A program made the position numbers and the translations under genes. This document shows, in pieces, positions 17,697-29,610 of a DNA stretch of 64,000 nt. The notes under the pieces were generated by a model. It ran no database searches. It was not told the origin of the DNA and saw only the letters and a list, made by a program, of their open reading frames with translations. Source of the stretch: Guptibacillus hwajinpoensis (GTDB lineage: Bacteria > Bacillota > Bacilli > Bacillales > Guptibacillaceae); assembly GCF_020171785.1 (NCBI RefSeq), contig NZ_JAIVAE010000007.1:1-64000 (forward strand), written 5' to 3'. Numbering within the stretch: the first letter of the stretch is position 1; each line of letters opens with the position of its first letter.

Positions 17697-17710
17697 TGTA
17701 AGCGTTTACA
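17697..17710 (+). promoter_or_regulatory. CcpA cre site upstream of ilvE
   Basis: TGTAAGCGTTTACA is a perfect 14 of 14 match to TGWAANCGNTNWCA and nearly symmetric. It is centred about 90 bp upstream of the predicted ilvE transcription start. In B. subtilis CcpA activates the ilv-leu operon from an upstream cre, so an activating role is likely here. Confidence 0.75.
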
Positions 17711-17728
17711 AATAAACTGATATATCAT

Positions 17729-17743
17729 AATTATCAAAAAACT
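17729..17743 (+). promoter_or_regulatory. Candidate CodY box
   Basis: AATTATCAAAAAACT differs from the CodY motif AATTTTCWGAAAATT at three positions. It lies between the cre and the -35. CodY represses ilv-leu in B. subtilis, but this match is weak. Confidence 0.3.
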
Positions 17744-17756
17744 TAGCTTTTAGGTG

Positions 17757-17788
17757 TTGACCTTACGTCCAAACCGGCGTAATATAAT
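17757..17788 (+). promoter_or_regulatory. Promoter of the ilv-leu operon
   Basis: TTGACC (17757-17762) with TAATAT (17780-17785) at 17 bp; an overlapping TATAAT (17783-17788) would give 20 bp. The following leader of about 125 nt has no T-box. Confidence 0.6.
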
Positions 17789-17921
17789 CCTCAATTAAAC
17801 AAACGAAGTATTCTAATAAATCAAACAAAACGACAACAGGGCCCTTGAAAAATGATTGGTCCTATCATTAGACACTAACGCTTTACTGCGTCTAATTAAC
17901 ACATAGAAAGGAGTGAACAAG

Positions 17922-18827
17922 GTGAGTGAACAGTGGATCTACCTTAACGGAGAATTTGTGAAAAAAGAAGATGCCAAAGTATCGGTGTACGATCATGGCT
18001 TCCTCTATGGCGACGGGGTGTTCGAAGGAATTCGCATGTATGATGGGAATGTCTTCAGATTAGAACATCATCTGCAGCGCCTCTATGATTCAGCTCATTC
18101 AATTATGCTAAAAATAACGCACACGATGGAGGAAATGACTGACATTATTGTGCAGACGCTGAAAAAAAATAACCTTCAAGATGCCTATATTCGCATCGTT
18201 GTATCTCGCGGTGTAGGGAATCTAGGGCTCGATCCATTCACATGTAAGGAACCACAAGTGATCGTTATTGCAGAATCACTGGCCTTGTTCCCTAAGCGAT
18301 TATATGAAACAGGAATTGAAATTGTCACGGTAGCAAGCAGACGGAACCGCTCGGACGTATTGAGTCCTAAGGTGAAATCATTAAACTACTTAAATAATAT
18401 TCTTGTCAAAATTGAAGCCAATTTAGCTGGTGTCAGTGAAGCACTGATGTTAAATGATCAGGGATATGTCGCTGAAGGTTCGGCTGATAATATATTTATC
18501 GTGAAAGGTAACGTCATTAAAACACCGCCCGGCTATGTCGGTGCGCTAGAAGGCATTACGCGAAATGCCATTATGGAACTCGCCAGACAAAAAGGGTATG
18601 ACATGCGCGAAGAAACATTTACGCGTCACGACGTCTATGTTGCAGATGAAGTCTTTTTAACTGGAACGGCTGCTGAAGTCATAGCCGTTGTGAAAGTAGA
18701 CGGTCGTGAGATTGGAAAAGGGAAGCCAGGTAAGACGACAAATGACCTTCTTGAAGCATTTAGAGATATTGTTACAGTGGATGGTGTCACTGTTTATCCT
18801 TCAAAACGTGATGTGCAGGCAGGTTAA
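17922..18827 (+). CDS. ilvE: Branched-chain amino acid aminotransferase
   Basis: A 301-residue fold-type IV PLP aminotransferase, last step of Ile, Val and Leu synthesis. Signatures are VYDHGFLYGDGVFEGIRMY, the PLP lysine region SPKVKSLNYLNNILVK, and EGSADNIFIVK. GTG 17922 is the start, with AAAGGAG 8 nt upstream. It is the first gene of the operon and lies before the T-box, so its expression should not depend on tRNA charging. A D-amino acid aminotransferase is the main alternative, made unlikely by the context. Confidence 0.93.
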   Translation: MSEQWIYLNGEFVKKEDAKVSVYDHGFLYGDGVFEGIRMYDGNVFRLEHHLQRLYDSAHSIMLKITHTMEEMTDIIVQTLKKNNLQDAYIRIVVSRGVGNLGLDPFTCKEPQVIVIAESLALFPKRLYETGIEIVTVASRRNRSDVLSPKVKSLNYLNNILVKIEANLAGVSEALMLNDQGYVAEGSADNIFIVKGNVIKTPPGYVGALEGITRNAIMELARQKGYDMREETFTRHDVYVADEVFLTGTAAEVIAVVKVDGREIGKGKPGKTTNDLLEAFRDIVTVDGVTVYPSKRDVQAG

Positions 18828-18844
18828 AAAAGTAAATATTTATA

Positions 18845-19119
18845 ATCGATGACGAGGCAAAAGAAACAGGAATTGGTATTAACCAGAGAGCCGGTAGTGG
18901 TGGAAGCCGGTATTACCCCCTGTATCGACATCCCCTCCGAGTGTTGATCTGAACTAAGTAACATAGGATCAACCAAGTGTTCTTTAAACACTTGTTATCA
19001 AAACGAGCAATTTGCTCATAAGGCGGCAGTTTATTGTCGTAAAAGTAGGGTGGTACCGTGAAGTCTTTTCGCCCCTATGGACCGTAAAAAGCGGCGTAGG
19101 GATGAGAAGGCTTTTTTTT
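18845..19119 (+). promoter_or_regulatory. T-box riboswitch, probable Ile specifier
   Basis: The 14-nt T-box core AGGGTGGTACCG is at 19047-19058; its TGGT would pair with an ACCA tRNA end. Stem I has the AGAGAGCCGG...CCGGT distal part (18914-18940). By alignment to the glyQS spacing (specifier, one base, eight bases ending in GAG), the specifier is ATC at 18930-18932, isoleucine. A CTC triplet (Leu) occurs 3 nt later but fits the spacing less well. The terminator is AAGTCTTTTCGCCCCTA pairing with TAGGGATGAGAAGGCTT, then a T-run near 19111-19119. Confidence 0.9.
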
Positions 19120-19185
19120 ATTAATAGTTAGTAACGCTTCAACGTTAAGACGGAAGCGGGCAAATAAGCATTGGAGGGTATGAAT

Positions 19186-20901
19186 ATGCGGGCGAAGGCA
19201 AAACCAGAAGCCGAAGCGGTAACAGCGGAAATGACCGGGGCAGATGTATTAATCCATTCTTTAAAAAAAGAAAATGTTGACGTTCTCTTCGGGTATCCAG
19301 GAGGAGCAGTACTTCCAATCTATGATGCATTATATCGATCACCGATTAAGCACATTCTTTCAAAGCATGAACAGGGCTCAATTCATGCAGCTGAAGGATA
19401 CGCAAGAGTGAGCGGAAAGCCGGGCGTTGTCATTGCTACTTCAGGACCGGGTGCGACCAATCTCGTAACAGGAATTACCGATGCAATGATGGATTCCCTG
19501 CCACTTGTAATCTTCACAGGTCAGGTGGCCAGTACGGTAATCGGAACAGACGCTTTTCAAGAAGCGGATATTATGGGGATCACGGCACCCATCACCAAAC
19601 ATAATTATCAGGTGCGTGATGTTCAGGACCTACCAAGAATTATTAAAGAAGCGTTCCATATTGCAACAACGGGGCGTCCCGGTCCCGTTCTCGTTGATAT
19701 CCCTAAGGATGTGGCGAACAAAACCATTTCACCCGACTATGATTCTACTATCCATTTACCAGGCTATCAGCCAACCTTTTCGCCTAACATTTTGCAAATT
19801 AAGAAACTAGCAGATGCGGTTGGAGCTGCAAAGAAGCCGGTGATCTTAGCCGGAGCAGGTGTCCTTCATGCGAATGCGGGTAAAGAACTCGTTGCTTTTT
19901 CTGAGAAACATCGCATTCCGGTGATTAATACATTGCTTGGCCTTGGAAGTTATCCTGGCAATCATCCCCTATTCCTAGGGATGGGAGGCATGCATGGAAC
20001 GTACACAGCGAACATGGCTCTATATGAATGTGACTTGTTAATTAGTATTGGGGCACGGTTTGACGATCGATTAACTGGTAACCTTGAGCACTTTGCTATT
20101 CATGCAACGGTGGCTCATATCGACGTTGATCCTGCCGAAATCGGGAAAAACGTTCCGACGCAAATTCCAATCGTATCTGATGCTAGAGAGGCATTGAAGA
20201 AGCTTCTAGAGATTGAATCCCCTCTTCCTGATACAGAGGAATGGCGTAAGAAGCTAACACAAAATAGTGAAGATTTTCCGCTTTGGAAGAAAGTATCAAC
20301 TACTGAATTTCTCCCACAGCGCGTCGTAGAACTCGTACACGAATATACGAAGGGTGATGCGATTATTACGACCGATGTTGGTCAGCATCAGATGTGGGCA
20401 GCCCAATATTATGCATTTGCGGATGCAAATCGATGGGTAACATCTGGAGGACTTGGCACAATGGGATTTGGCTTCCCTTCCGCTATAGGAGCCCAGCTTG
20501 CTTTTCCAGAACAAACGGTTGTTTCACTAACAGGTGATGGAGGATTCCAAATGACGTTACAGGAGCTTTCCACGCTTCAAGAACTTAATCTTCCTGTAAA
20601 AGTTGTCATTATGAATAACCAGACGCTTGGAATGGTGAGACAGTGGCAGGAAGCTTTCTACGAGGAACGCTATTCCCAGTCACTAATCCCTGTACAGCCT
20701 GACTTTGTAAAGCTAGGTGAGGCGTATGGAATTAAATCATTTAAAGTTACAAATGAAGAAGAAGCGAAAGCTGTTTTTGAAGAAGCTTTTTCTCACCGCG
20801 AGCCGGTCTTAATCGATTGTCGCGTAAGTGGAAAGGAAAATGTCTATCCAATGATTGCCCCTGGTAAAGGGCTGCATCAGATGATTGGGGTGAAACCATG
20901 A
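19186..20901 (+). CDS. ilvB: Acetolactate synthase large subunit
   Basis: A 571-residue thiamine diphosphate enzyme making acetolactate or acetohydroxybutyrate. The catalytic Glu is in [19 protein letters not shown]; the ThDP/Mg motif is [14 protein letters not shown] with NN at VIMNNQT. FAD-binding segments characteristic of the biosynthetic enzyme are present, including [16 protein letters not shown] 19186 is used because GGAGG at 19173-19177 is 8 nt upstream. It is the first gene behind the T-box and overlaps ilvH by 4 bp. Confidence 0.96.
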   Translation: MRAKAKPEAEAVTAEMTGADVLIHSLKKENVDVLFGYPGGAVLPIYDALYRSPIKHILSKHEQGSIHAAEGYARVSGKPGVVIATSGPGATNLVTGITDAMMDSLPLVIFTGQVASTVIGTDAFQEADIMGITAPITKHNYQVRDVQDLPRIIKEAFHIATTGRPGPVLVDIPKDVANKTISPDYDSTIHLPGYQPTFSPNILQIKKLADAVGAAKKPVILAGAGVLHANAGKELVAFSEKHRIPVINTLLGLGSYPGNHPLFLGMGGMHGTYTANMALYECDLLISIGARFDDRLTGNLEHFAIHATVAHIDVDPAEIGKNVPTQIPIVSDAREALKKLLEIESPLPDTEEWRKKLTQNSEDFPLWKKVSTTEFLPQRVVELVHEYTKGDAIITTDVGQHQMWAAQYYAFADANRWVTSGGLGTMGFGFPSAIGAQLAFPEQTVVSLTGDGGFQMTLQELSTLQELNLPVKVVIMNNQTLGMVRQWQEAFYEERYSQSLIPVQPDFVKLGEAYGIKSFKVTNEEEAKAVFEEAFSHREPVLIDCRVSGKENVYPMIAPGKGLHQMIGVKP

Positions 20902-21419
20902 AACGAATCGTAACCGCAACGGTCATTAACCAAAGTGGGGTGCTAAATCGCATCACAGGCCTCATGACAAAACGGCAATTTAACATTGAAAGCATCACGG
21001 TTGGTCATACCGAAAAAGAAGGAGTTTCAAAAATGACCTTTGTCGTTAATGTTGATGACAATGCCAAAATTGAGCAGCTCATCAAGCAACTCAATAAGCA
21101 AGTCGATGTGTTGAAAGTAACTGATATAACGGACCAGGCGATTGTGGTCCGGGAGTTAGCCTTAATTAAGGTCATAAGTAATGCTCAAATACGAAGTGAA
21201 ATTTCCGGCATAATTGAACCGTTTCGGGCTTCCATTATTGATGTAAGTCGTGAAAGCATCACGGTTCAGGTAACAGGTAATTCCGATAAGATTGAAGCGA
21301 TTTTAGATCTTCTCAGGCCATATGGCATTAAGGAAATGGTTCGAACGGGGATCACAGCGTTCCCTCGAGGAAGCCAAAAATCCGTAACAGATTTGAAGCA
21401 GTATTCCATCTTAAATTAA
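20898..21419 (+). CDS. ilvH: Acetolactate synthase small regulatory subunit
   Basis: A 173-residue regulatory subunit, normal length. The N-terminal ACT domain begins [19 protein letters not shown] and continues [11 protein letters not shown]; the C-terminal domain has [16 protein letters not shown]. It confers valine feedback control on IlvB. The ATG overlaps the ilvB stop (ATGA), a sign of translational coupling. Confidence 0.95.
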   Translation: MKRIVTATVINQSGVLNRITGLMTKRQFNIESITVGHTEKEGVSKMTFVVNVDDNAKIEQLIKQLNKQVDVLKVTDITDQAIVVRELALIKVISNAQIRSEISGIIEPFRASIIDVSRESITVQVTGNSDKIEAILDLLRPYGIKEMVRTGITAFPRGSQKSVTDLKQYSILN

Positions 21420-21448
21420 AAAAATAAACCTAAATGATGAAGGGATGA

Positions 21449-24008
<2,560 letters not shown>

Positions 24009-24024
24009 CAGGGAGGTTAGAAGG

Positions 24025-25131
24025 ATGAAGAGAAAAGTTGCGGTATTACCAGGTGACGGCATTGGCAAAGAAGTAATGGAAGGAACGATGAAAGTTCTGA
24101 ATGCCGTGGCAGATCGATTTGGCCATACGTTTGAATTTCACTTTGCAAGAATCGGAGGGGCGGCTATTGATCAAGAGGGGATGCCTTTACCCGAAGAAAC
24201 TTTAAACATCTGTAAGAAAAGTGATGCAGTTCTTCTTGGTGCAGTCGGTGGCCCGAAATGGGAAAACCTTCCCGGTCATCTTCGTCCTGAACGAGGTCTT
24301 CTTGGAATTCGTAAAGAGCTAGGCTTGTTTGCAAACCTTCGTCCTGTAACGGCATTTGAAAGTTTAATTGATGCTTCTCCTCTTAAACCCGATCGAATCA
24401 AAGGCGTGGATATGCTAATTGTTCGTGAACTAACAGGTGGCTTGTATTTTGGAACGCCAAGCGAGCGTCGCAACAACGGGGAAGAAGTTGTCGATACGCT
24501 TCATTATACAAGGAATGAAATTGAGCGAATTGTTGATCAAGGATTTGAAGCAGCACGGAAGCGAAATAAGAAGCTAACAAGCGTCGATAAAGCGAACGTT
24601 CTCGAATCAAGCCGAATGTGGAGAGAAGTTGTGGAAGAGAAAGCACTTGCTTATCCGGACATTGAGGTGGAACATATGCTGGTTGATGCAGCTGCAATGA
24701 AGATGGTTCAAAATCCGGCTCATTTTGATGTGATTGTAACTGAAAATCTATTTGGCGATATTTTAAGCGATGAAGCATCCATGATTACAGGATCACTTGG
24801 TATGCTACCATCCGCAAGTCTTCGAAGTGATGGATTTGGCATGTATGAGCCTGTTCATGGTTCAGCACCAGATATCGCAGGAAAGAACATTGCGAATCCA
24901 CTTGCGATGATGCTTTCGGGAGCGATGATGCTCAAATATTCCTTTGATATGAATGAAGAAGCCGATGCGATTGAAAAGGCCGTGAAAGAAGTGCTTGATG
25001 CCGGCTACTACACGAGTGATTTAACAAGTAACTCAACAAAAGCACTTGGAACAGATGCAATGATTAAGAAAGTGATTTATCAATTAGAAGAAGCCGGTGC
25101 TACAGCAGGTATCATGGAAGCATACGCTTAA
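24025..25131 (+). CDS. leuB: 3-isopropylmalate dehydrogenase
   Basis: A 368-residue NAD-dependent decarboxylating dehydrogenase. Signatures: AVLPGDGIGKEVMEG, VRELTGGLYFGTPSER, the metal-binding TENLFGDILSDEASM, and the NAD-binding PVHGSAPDIAGKNIANP. ATG 24025 follows GGGAGG by 8 nt; the longer frame back to 23965 overlaps leuA and lacks a ribosome site. Confidence 0.96.
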   Translation: MKRKVAVLPGDGIGKEVMEGTMKVLNAVADRFGHTFEFHFARIGGAAIDQEGMPLPEETLNICKKSDAVLLGAVGGPKWENLPGHLRPERGLLGIRKELGLFANLRPVTAFESLIDASPLKPDRIKGVDMLIVRELTGGLYFGTPSERRNNGEEVVDTLHYTRNEIERIVDQGFEAARKRNKKLTSVDKANVLESSRMWREVVEEKALAYPDIEVEHMLVDAAAMKMVQNPAHFDVIVTENLFGDILSDEASMITGSLGMLPSASLRSDGFGMYEPVHGSAPDIAGKNIANPLAMMLSGAMMLKYSFDMNEEADAIEKAVKEVLDAGYYTSDLTSNSTKALGTDAMIKKVIYQLEEAGATAGIMEAYA

Positions 25132-25157
25132 TGACAAATAGGTAAAGGGGGATCAGT

Positions 25158-26570
25158 GTGGAGCCAAAAACAATTATTGAGAAAATTTGGGATAAACATG
25201 TTGTACATGAAGAAGAGGGTAGCCCGGATCTCCTGTATATAGATTTACATCTTGTACATGAAGTCACTTCTCCGCAGGCCTTTGAAGGTTTGCGGATGAA
25301 CAATAGACGTGTCAGAAGACCGGATTTAACCTTTGCTACGATGGATCATAACGTGCCTACGATTGCACGCCACATCATTAATGACCCAGTATCTAAGGTG
25401 CAAATGGAGAAGCTAGAAGAGAATTGTAACGAGTTCGGTGTGGAAATTGCAGATATAAATCATCCAGATCAGGGAATTGTGCACGTCATCGGTCCTGAGC
25501 TTGGGTTAACTCAGCCAGGAAAAACAATTGTTTGTGGAGATAGCCATACTTCAACACATGGTGCGTTTGGTGCTCTAGCCTTTGGAATCGGAACGAGCGA
25601 AGTAGAGCATGTTCTTTCAACACAAACGCTCTGGCAATCGCGTCCGAAAACCATTGAAATACGCGTGAACGGACGTCTTGGTGCTGGAGTAACAGCTAAA
25701 GACTTAATTCTTGCCGTTATTGCCAAGTTTGGCGTGAATGCAGGGACGGGAGCAGTTGTTGAGTATACGGGTGAAGCGATTCGTAACATGTCAATGGAAG
25801 AGCGGATGACCGTTTGCAATATGTCCATTGAAGCTGGTGCAAAAGCGGGACTTATTAGTCCTGATGAAACGACTTTTTCCTATTTAAAAGGGAAGAGACA
25901 TGTTCCAGCAAACGAAGCGTTCAATGAAGCAGTCGCTGAGTGGAAAGAGCTTGCAACTGATCCAGGTGCAACGTATGATGAAGTGCTTGAAATTGGCGCT
26001 GAAGAAATTGAGCCACAAGTGACGTGGGGAACGAATCCTTCCATGGGCTCTTCTGTCTACGCTCGAGTCCCTTTCCCTGAAGATTACGAAGATCCAGGTG
26101 ACCAAAAAGCAATCAAACAAGCCCTTGCTTATATGGATCTTAAACCGGGTACGCAGATTCAAAACATTGCGATACAATATGTCTTTATCGGATCATGTAC
26201 GAATTCACGATTAAGTGATTTGCGAGCTGCGGCTGAAATTGTTCGCGGGCGAAAAGTCCATGAAAGTGTTACAGCGCTAGTTGTACCTGGTTCTAAGTCG
26301 GTCAAGGACGCTGCTGAAGCGGAAGGTCTAGATCAAGTATTTCAAGAAGCTGGGTTTGAATGGCGAGAAGCAGGATGTAGCATGTGTCTTGCGATGAATG
26401 ATGATATTGTTCCTCCGGGAGAGCGCTGCGCATCGACCTCTAATCGGAATTTTGAAGGTCGCCAGGGCAACGGTTCCCGAACACACCTTGTAAGCCCAGC
26501 GATGGCTGCAGCTGCAGCTATTGAAGGACGATTTACTGATGCTAGAAAAATAAAACCACTTGTGATGTGA
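25158..26570 (+). CDS. leuC: 3-isopropylmalate dehydratase large subunit
   Basis: A 470-residue aconitase-family subunit holding a [4Fe-4S] cluster. The cluster cysteines are in [13 protein letters not shown] and [30 protein letters not shown] is the substrate-binding block. GTG 25158 follows AAAGGGGG. It needs LeuD as partner and Fe-S supply, provided by the suf operon 7 kb away. Confidence 0.96.
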   Translation: MEPKTIIEKIWDKHVVHEEEGSPDLLYIDLHLVHEVTSPQAFEGLRMNNRRVRRPDLTFATMDHNVPTIARHIINDPVSKVQMEKLEENCNEFGVEIADINHPDQGIVHVIGPELGLTQPGKTIVCGDSHTSTHGAFGALAFGIGTSEVEHVLSTQTLWQSRPKTIEIRVNGRLGAGVTAKDLILAVIAKFGVNAGTGAVVEYTGEAIRNMSMEERMTVCNMSIEAGAKAGLISPDETTFSYLKGKRHVPANEAFNEAVAEWKELATDPGATYDEVLEIGAEEIEPQVTWGTNPSMGSSVYARVPFPEDYEDPGDQKAIKQALAYMDLKPGTQIQNIAIQYVFIGSCTNSRLSDLRAAAEIVRGRKVHESVTALVVPGSKSVKDAAEAEGLDQVFQEAGFEWREAGCSMCLAMNDDIVPPGERCASTSNRNFEGRQGNGSRTHLVSPAMAAAAAIEGRFTDARKIKPLVM

Positions 26571-26587
26571 AAAAGGAGTGAGACGCC

Positions 26588-27178
26588 CTGGAACCGATTA
26601 ATGAATACAAAGGGATTGTTTATCCCCTTGAACAAGTGAACGTCGATACCGATCAAATTATTCCAAAGCAGTTTTTGAAAAGGATTGAGCGAAAGGGCTT
26701 CGGTCAATTTCTTTTCTATAACTGGCGTTTTGATGATGATGGAAAGCCTCGTGATGACTTTAGCTTAAATGAAGCGCAATACCAGAATGCTTCTATTCTC
26801 GTAGCTGGAAAAAACTTTGGGTGTGGGTCTTCAAGAGAACACGCTCCGTGGGCTTTGCTTGATTATGGCTTTCGGGTCATCATAGCGACGAGTTTTGCTG
26901 ACATTTTTTATAACAACTGTGTAAAAAATGGTATCCTTCCTGTTGCGCTTGATCAAGAAGTTATAACTGAGCTTTTTCAGAAGGCAAAAGACGGATACGA
27001 ACTTCAAGTCGATCTGCAAAAACAAGAAGTTCGTGATGGAGAAAGCATTCAGGCTTCTTTCAAAATTGATCCTTATTGGAAAGAAATGCTGTTAAATGGT
27101 TGGGATGAAGTATCTCGTACGTTGTCCCTTGAAGAAAAGATTAAATTGTATGAAGAAAAACAACTTGTAGGAGAGTGA
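26588..27178 (+). CDS. leuD: 3-isopropylmalate dehydratase small subunit, CTG start
   Basis: A 196-residue swivel-domain subunit. The core block VNVDTDQIIPKQFLKRIER and the loop KNFGCGSSREHAPWALLDYG are typical. Homologues begin with Met-Glu-Pro about 17 residues before NVDTDQ. The only way to include that region is the CTG at 26588, followed by GAACCG (Glu-Pro), with GGAG (26575-26578) 9 nt upstream. An in-frame TGA sits at 26579-26581, and the next GTG (26636) would cut off 16 conserved residues and lacks a ribosome site. It forms the LeuCD enzyme. Confidence 0.92.
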   Translation: MEPINEYKGIVYPLEQVNVDTDQIIPKQFLKRIERKGFGQFLFYNWRFDDDGKPRDDFSLNEAQYQNASILVAGKNFGCGSSREHAPWALLDYGFRVIIATSFADIFYNNCVKNGILPVALDQEVITELFQKAKDGYELQVDLQKQEVRDGESIQASFKIDPYWKEMLLNGWDEVSRTLSLEEKIKLYEEKQLVGE

Positions 27179-28185
27179 ATGACGTTGGGAATTACCAGGA
27201 GAAATATAACGTTCATGTCGTAGAAGCAATGGAGAATTTGCTGGAGGCGGTTCATCGTACACCGCTTCAGCAATCTACAACGCTGAATGGATTTACAAAT
27301 AAAGATGTCTTCTTAAAGATGGAGAACCTCCAACGAACGGGGTCATTTAAACTACGCGGTGCTTACAATAAGGTTGCCTCATTAACGGAAATCGAAGCCG
27401 CTCGAGGAATCGTTGCCGCTTCAGCAGGTAACCATGCTCAGGGAGTAGCGCTATCTGCGAAGGAGCGAGGCATCAAAGCAAAGATTTATATGCCGATTCA
27501 TACGCCAAAAAGTAAAATTGAAGCAACCCGATCTTATGGCGCAGAGGTTGTCCTTGAAGGCGAATCCTATAACGAAGCGTTTAGTGGAGCGGATCGAGAG
27601 CGTGTTGAAAAAGGGGCAACATTTGTTCATGCGTTTGACGACCCTATTGTTATGGCAGGACAAGGAACCGTTGCACTTGAAATGATGCAACAATGTCCTG
27701 ACTTAGATACGATTCTTGTCCCCGTTGGAGGTGGAGGATTATTAGCAGGAATGGCGCTGGCAATTAAGTCGTTCTTTCCTCACGTCAAAATCATTGGAAT
27801 CCAGGCGTCGGAAGCATCTGCGACATGGAATCGATTTAAAGGTACTGGTCCTCTCGTTCTTCAATCAGTAAAATCGATAGCCGATGGCATTTCTGTGAAG
27901 GAAGCAGGAAAACGAACGTATCCGATTATCGAAGAACTCGTTGACGATATGATGACTGTTTCTGAAGAAGAAATTGCTGCTGCAATCGTCTTTATGCTTG
28001 AAAGACATAAGACACTTGTTGAAGGCGCTGGTGCGGCATCTGTCGCTGCTGTCTTGTGTAAAACAAGCCGGTTGGAAGGTAGCAAAATTGGGGCTGTTGT
28101 GAGTGGAGGAAATGCTGATCTTGAGAAATTAGCTCTTTACAAACAACTTTCTGAGCGAACAAAAACCATCAGGCGAATCAGCTGA
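27175..28185 (+). CDS. ilvA: Threonine dehydratase without ACT domain
   Basis: A 336-residue PLP enzyme deaminating threonine to 2-oxobutyrate for isoleucine. The PLP lysine is in RTGSFKLRGAYNK and the phosphate loop is VPVGGGGLLAGMA. The usual biosynthetic IlvA (about 420 residues in B. subtilis) carries a C-terminal ACT regulatory region that is missing here, so isoleucine feedback may be absent. GTG 27175 overlaps the leuD stop (GTGA); the AGGAG lies only 1 nt upstream, so translation probably depends on coupling. It is the last operon gene. Serine/threonine catabolism is an alternative role. Confidence 0.88.
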   Translation: MNDVGNYQEKYNVHVVEAMENLLEAVHRTPLQQSTTLNGFTNKDVFLKMENLQRTGSFKLRGAYNKVASLTEIEAARGIVAASAGNHAQGVALSAKERGIKAKIYMPIHTPKSKIEATRSYGAEVVLEGESYNEAFSGADRERVEKGATFVHAFDDPIVMAGQGTVALEMMQQCPDLDTILVPVGGGGLLAGMALAIKSFFPHVKIIGIQASEASATWNRFKGTGPLVLQSVKSIADGISVKEAGKRTYPIIEELVDDMMTVSEEEIAAAIVFMLERHKTLVEGAGAASVAAVLCKTSRLEGSKIGAVVSGGNADLEKLALYKQLSERTKTIRRIS

Positions 28186-28197
28186 TGGTTTTCTCTT
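28162..28197 (+). terminator. Terminator of the ilv-leu operon
   Basis: AAAACCATCA (28162-28171) pairs with TGATGGTTTT (28183-28192); the right arm contains the ilvA stop codon and ends in a short T-rich run. Confidence 0.75.
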
Positions 28198-28246
28198 GGT
28201 TAATAACAGTTAATATGTTTGATTATTGTGACTTTTTGCTCAGTAA

Positions 28247-28275
28247 TTGACACTCATAAAGTACCATGCTAGAAT
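28247..28275 (+). promoter_or_regulatory. SigA-type promoter of metN-metP-metQ
   Basis: TTGACA (28247-28252) and TAGAAT (28270-28275) with 17-bp spacing. Confidence 0.85.
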
Positions 28276-28320
28276 TCAATTTAGCACTTAACCACAGTAA
28301 AGTAATTTTAATTTTATAAT

Positions 28321-28431
28321 CTCTTATTCAGAGAGGTGGAGGGACTGGCCCTATGAAGCCCGGCAACCGTCAAACGACTCGTTTGAAAAGGTGCCAATTC
28401 CTGCAAAGCGATTGCTTTGAGAAATGAGAGG
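28321..28431 (+). promoter_or_regulatory. SAM riboswitch (S-box), metN
   Basis: The conserved core GGAGGGACTGGCCC followed by ATGAAGCCCGGCAACCG matches the metX riboswitch. P1 pairs CTCTTATT (28321-28328) with AATGAGAG (28424-28431). It should shut down methionine uptake genes when SAM is abundant. Confidence 0.96.
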
Positions 28432-28449
28432 AAGACATTGATTGATAAC

Positions 28450-28484
28450 ATGCCTTTCTACTCAAAGTAGAAGGGCATTTTTTA
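28450..28484 (+). terminator. S-box terminator before metN
   Basis: ATGCCTTTCTACT (28450-28462) pairs with AGTAGAAGGGCAT (28466-28478), followed by T residues. Confidence 0.9.
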
Positions 28485-28587
28485 AATCATTTTTTAAGTG
28501 CTTAAAGGTAAAGAATAAAAGCATGGGACTAAAGTCCTTTTTCAGGAAGCTGGTACAACATGCAAATGCATAAAGGATGTGAGACAT

Positions 28588-29610
28588 GTGATTGAGCTTA
28601 AAGGCATTAATAAAACCTTCTTTTCGAAGTCTGGAAAGGTAGAGGCCGTTAAGGATGTTAACCTTTCAGTGAAAAAAGGGGAGATCTTCGGTGTTATTGG
28701 ATACAGCGGTGCCGGAAAAAGTACGCTAATTCGGATGCTCAACCTGCTTGAGAGACCGACGGACGGTACGGTCACGGTGGCTGGAAATAATTTATCCTCT
28801 CTTAAAGGAAAAGATCTACGTGCAGCAAGACAGGAAATCGGAATGATCTTCCAGCATTTTAATATTCTTTGGTCAAGAACGGTACGTGATAACATCGCTT
28901 TTCCACTCGAAATATCAGGGGTTTCCAAAGAGAAACGAATGAAACGTGTCGATGAATTAATTAAGCTTGTTGGACTGGAAGGACGAGAAGCCGCTTATCC
29001 ATCACAGCTAAGTGGGGGACAGAAGCAGCGTGTTGGTATTGCACGAGCACTTGCGAATAACCCTAAGGTATTGCTTTGTGATGAAGCAACATCTGCTCTA
29101 GATCCTAAAACAACGGATAGCATTCTCGAACTTCTGACAGAAATTAACCAAAAACTTGGTTTAACTATTGTCTTGATTACCCATGAAATGCACGTTATTC
29201 GCAAAATTTGTCACCGGGTGGCAGTGATGGAGAACGGTAGAGTAGTTGAGAACGGTTCAGTACTTGAAGTCTTTCATCATCCGCAAGAAGATATAACAAA
29301 AGATTTCGTGAATCAGTTAAGTGAGCCTGAGGAAATGAAGGAATCGATTGCACATTTAGCAGCAAGCCAGGAGGGGGAACTCGTTCAATTTACGTTCCTC
29401 AAAGGTAAAACGGGGTCACCGCTTGTAACAGAGTTAATTCGTCAGTTTGATATTGAAGTAAACATTATTCAAGGAAAAATCTCTCATACGCAAGATGGTC
29501 CTTATGGTAAGCTATCTGTCTTTATTAAAGGTGAACCGACTGTCATTGAAAGTGCACTGAAGTATGTTCGTGAGCAAGGTGTAGAAGCGGAGGTGATTAC
29601 GAATGGTTGA
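28588..29610 (+). CDS. metN: Methionine ABC transporter ATP-binding protein
   Basis: A 340-residue ABC ATPase. Walker A is GYSGAGKSTLIR, the signature LSGGQKQRVGIARAL, Walker B VLLCDEATSALD, and the switch His follows in ITHEMHV. The last 100 or so residues form a NIL (ferredoxin-like) domain, which binds methionine for feedback in MetN proteins. GTG 28588 is preferred because homologues start directly with IELKGINKTF; an in-frame GTG at 28579 is the alternative. It overlaps metP by 8 bp. Confidence 0.94.
   Translation: MIELKGINKTFFSKSGKVEAVKDVNLSVKKGEIFGVIGYSGAGKSTLIRMLNLLERPTDGTVTVAGNNLSSLKGKDLRAARQEIGMIFQHFNILWSRTVRDNIAFPLEISGVSKEKRMKRVDELIKLVGLEGREAAYPSQLSGGQKQRVGIARALANNPKVLLCDEATSALDPKTTDSILELLTEINQKLGLTIVLITHEMHVIRKICHRVAVMENGRVVENGSVLEVFHHPQEDITKDFVNQLSEPEEMKESIAHLAASQEGELVQFTFLKGKTGSPLVTELIRQFDIEVNIIQGKISHTQDGPYGKLSVFIKGEPTVIESALKYVREQGVEAEVITNG

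Noticed and set aside
18841-18846. TATAAT directly before the T-box
   Set aside because: No -35 lies at 16-18 bp, and a start from it would cut into the base of T-box stem I.
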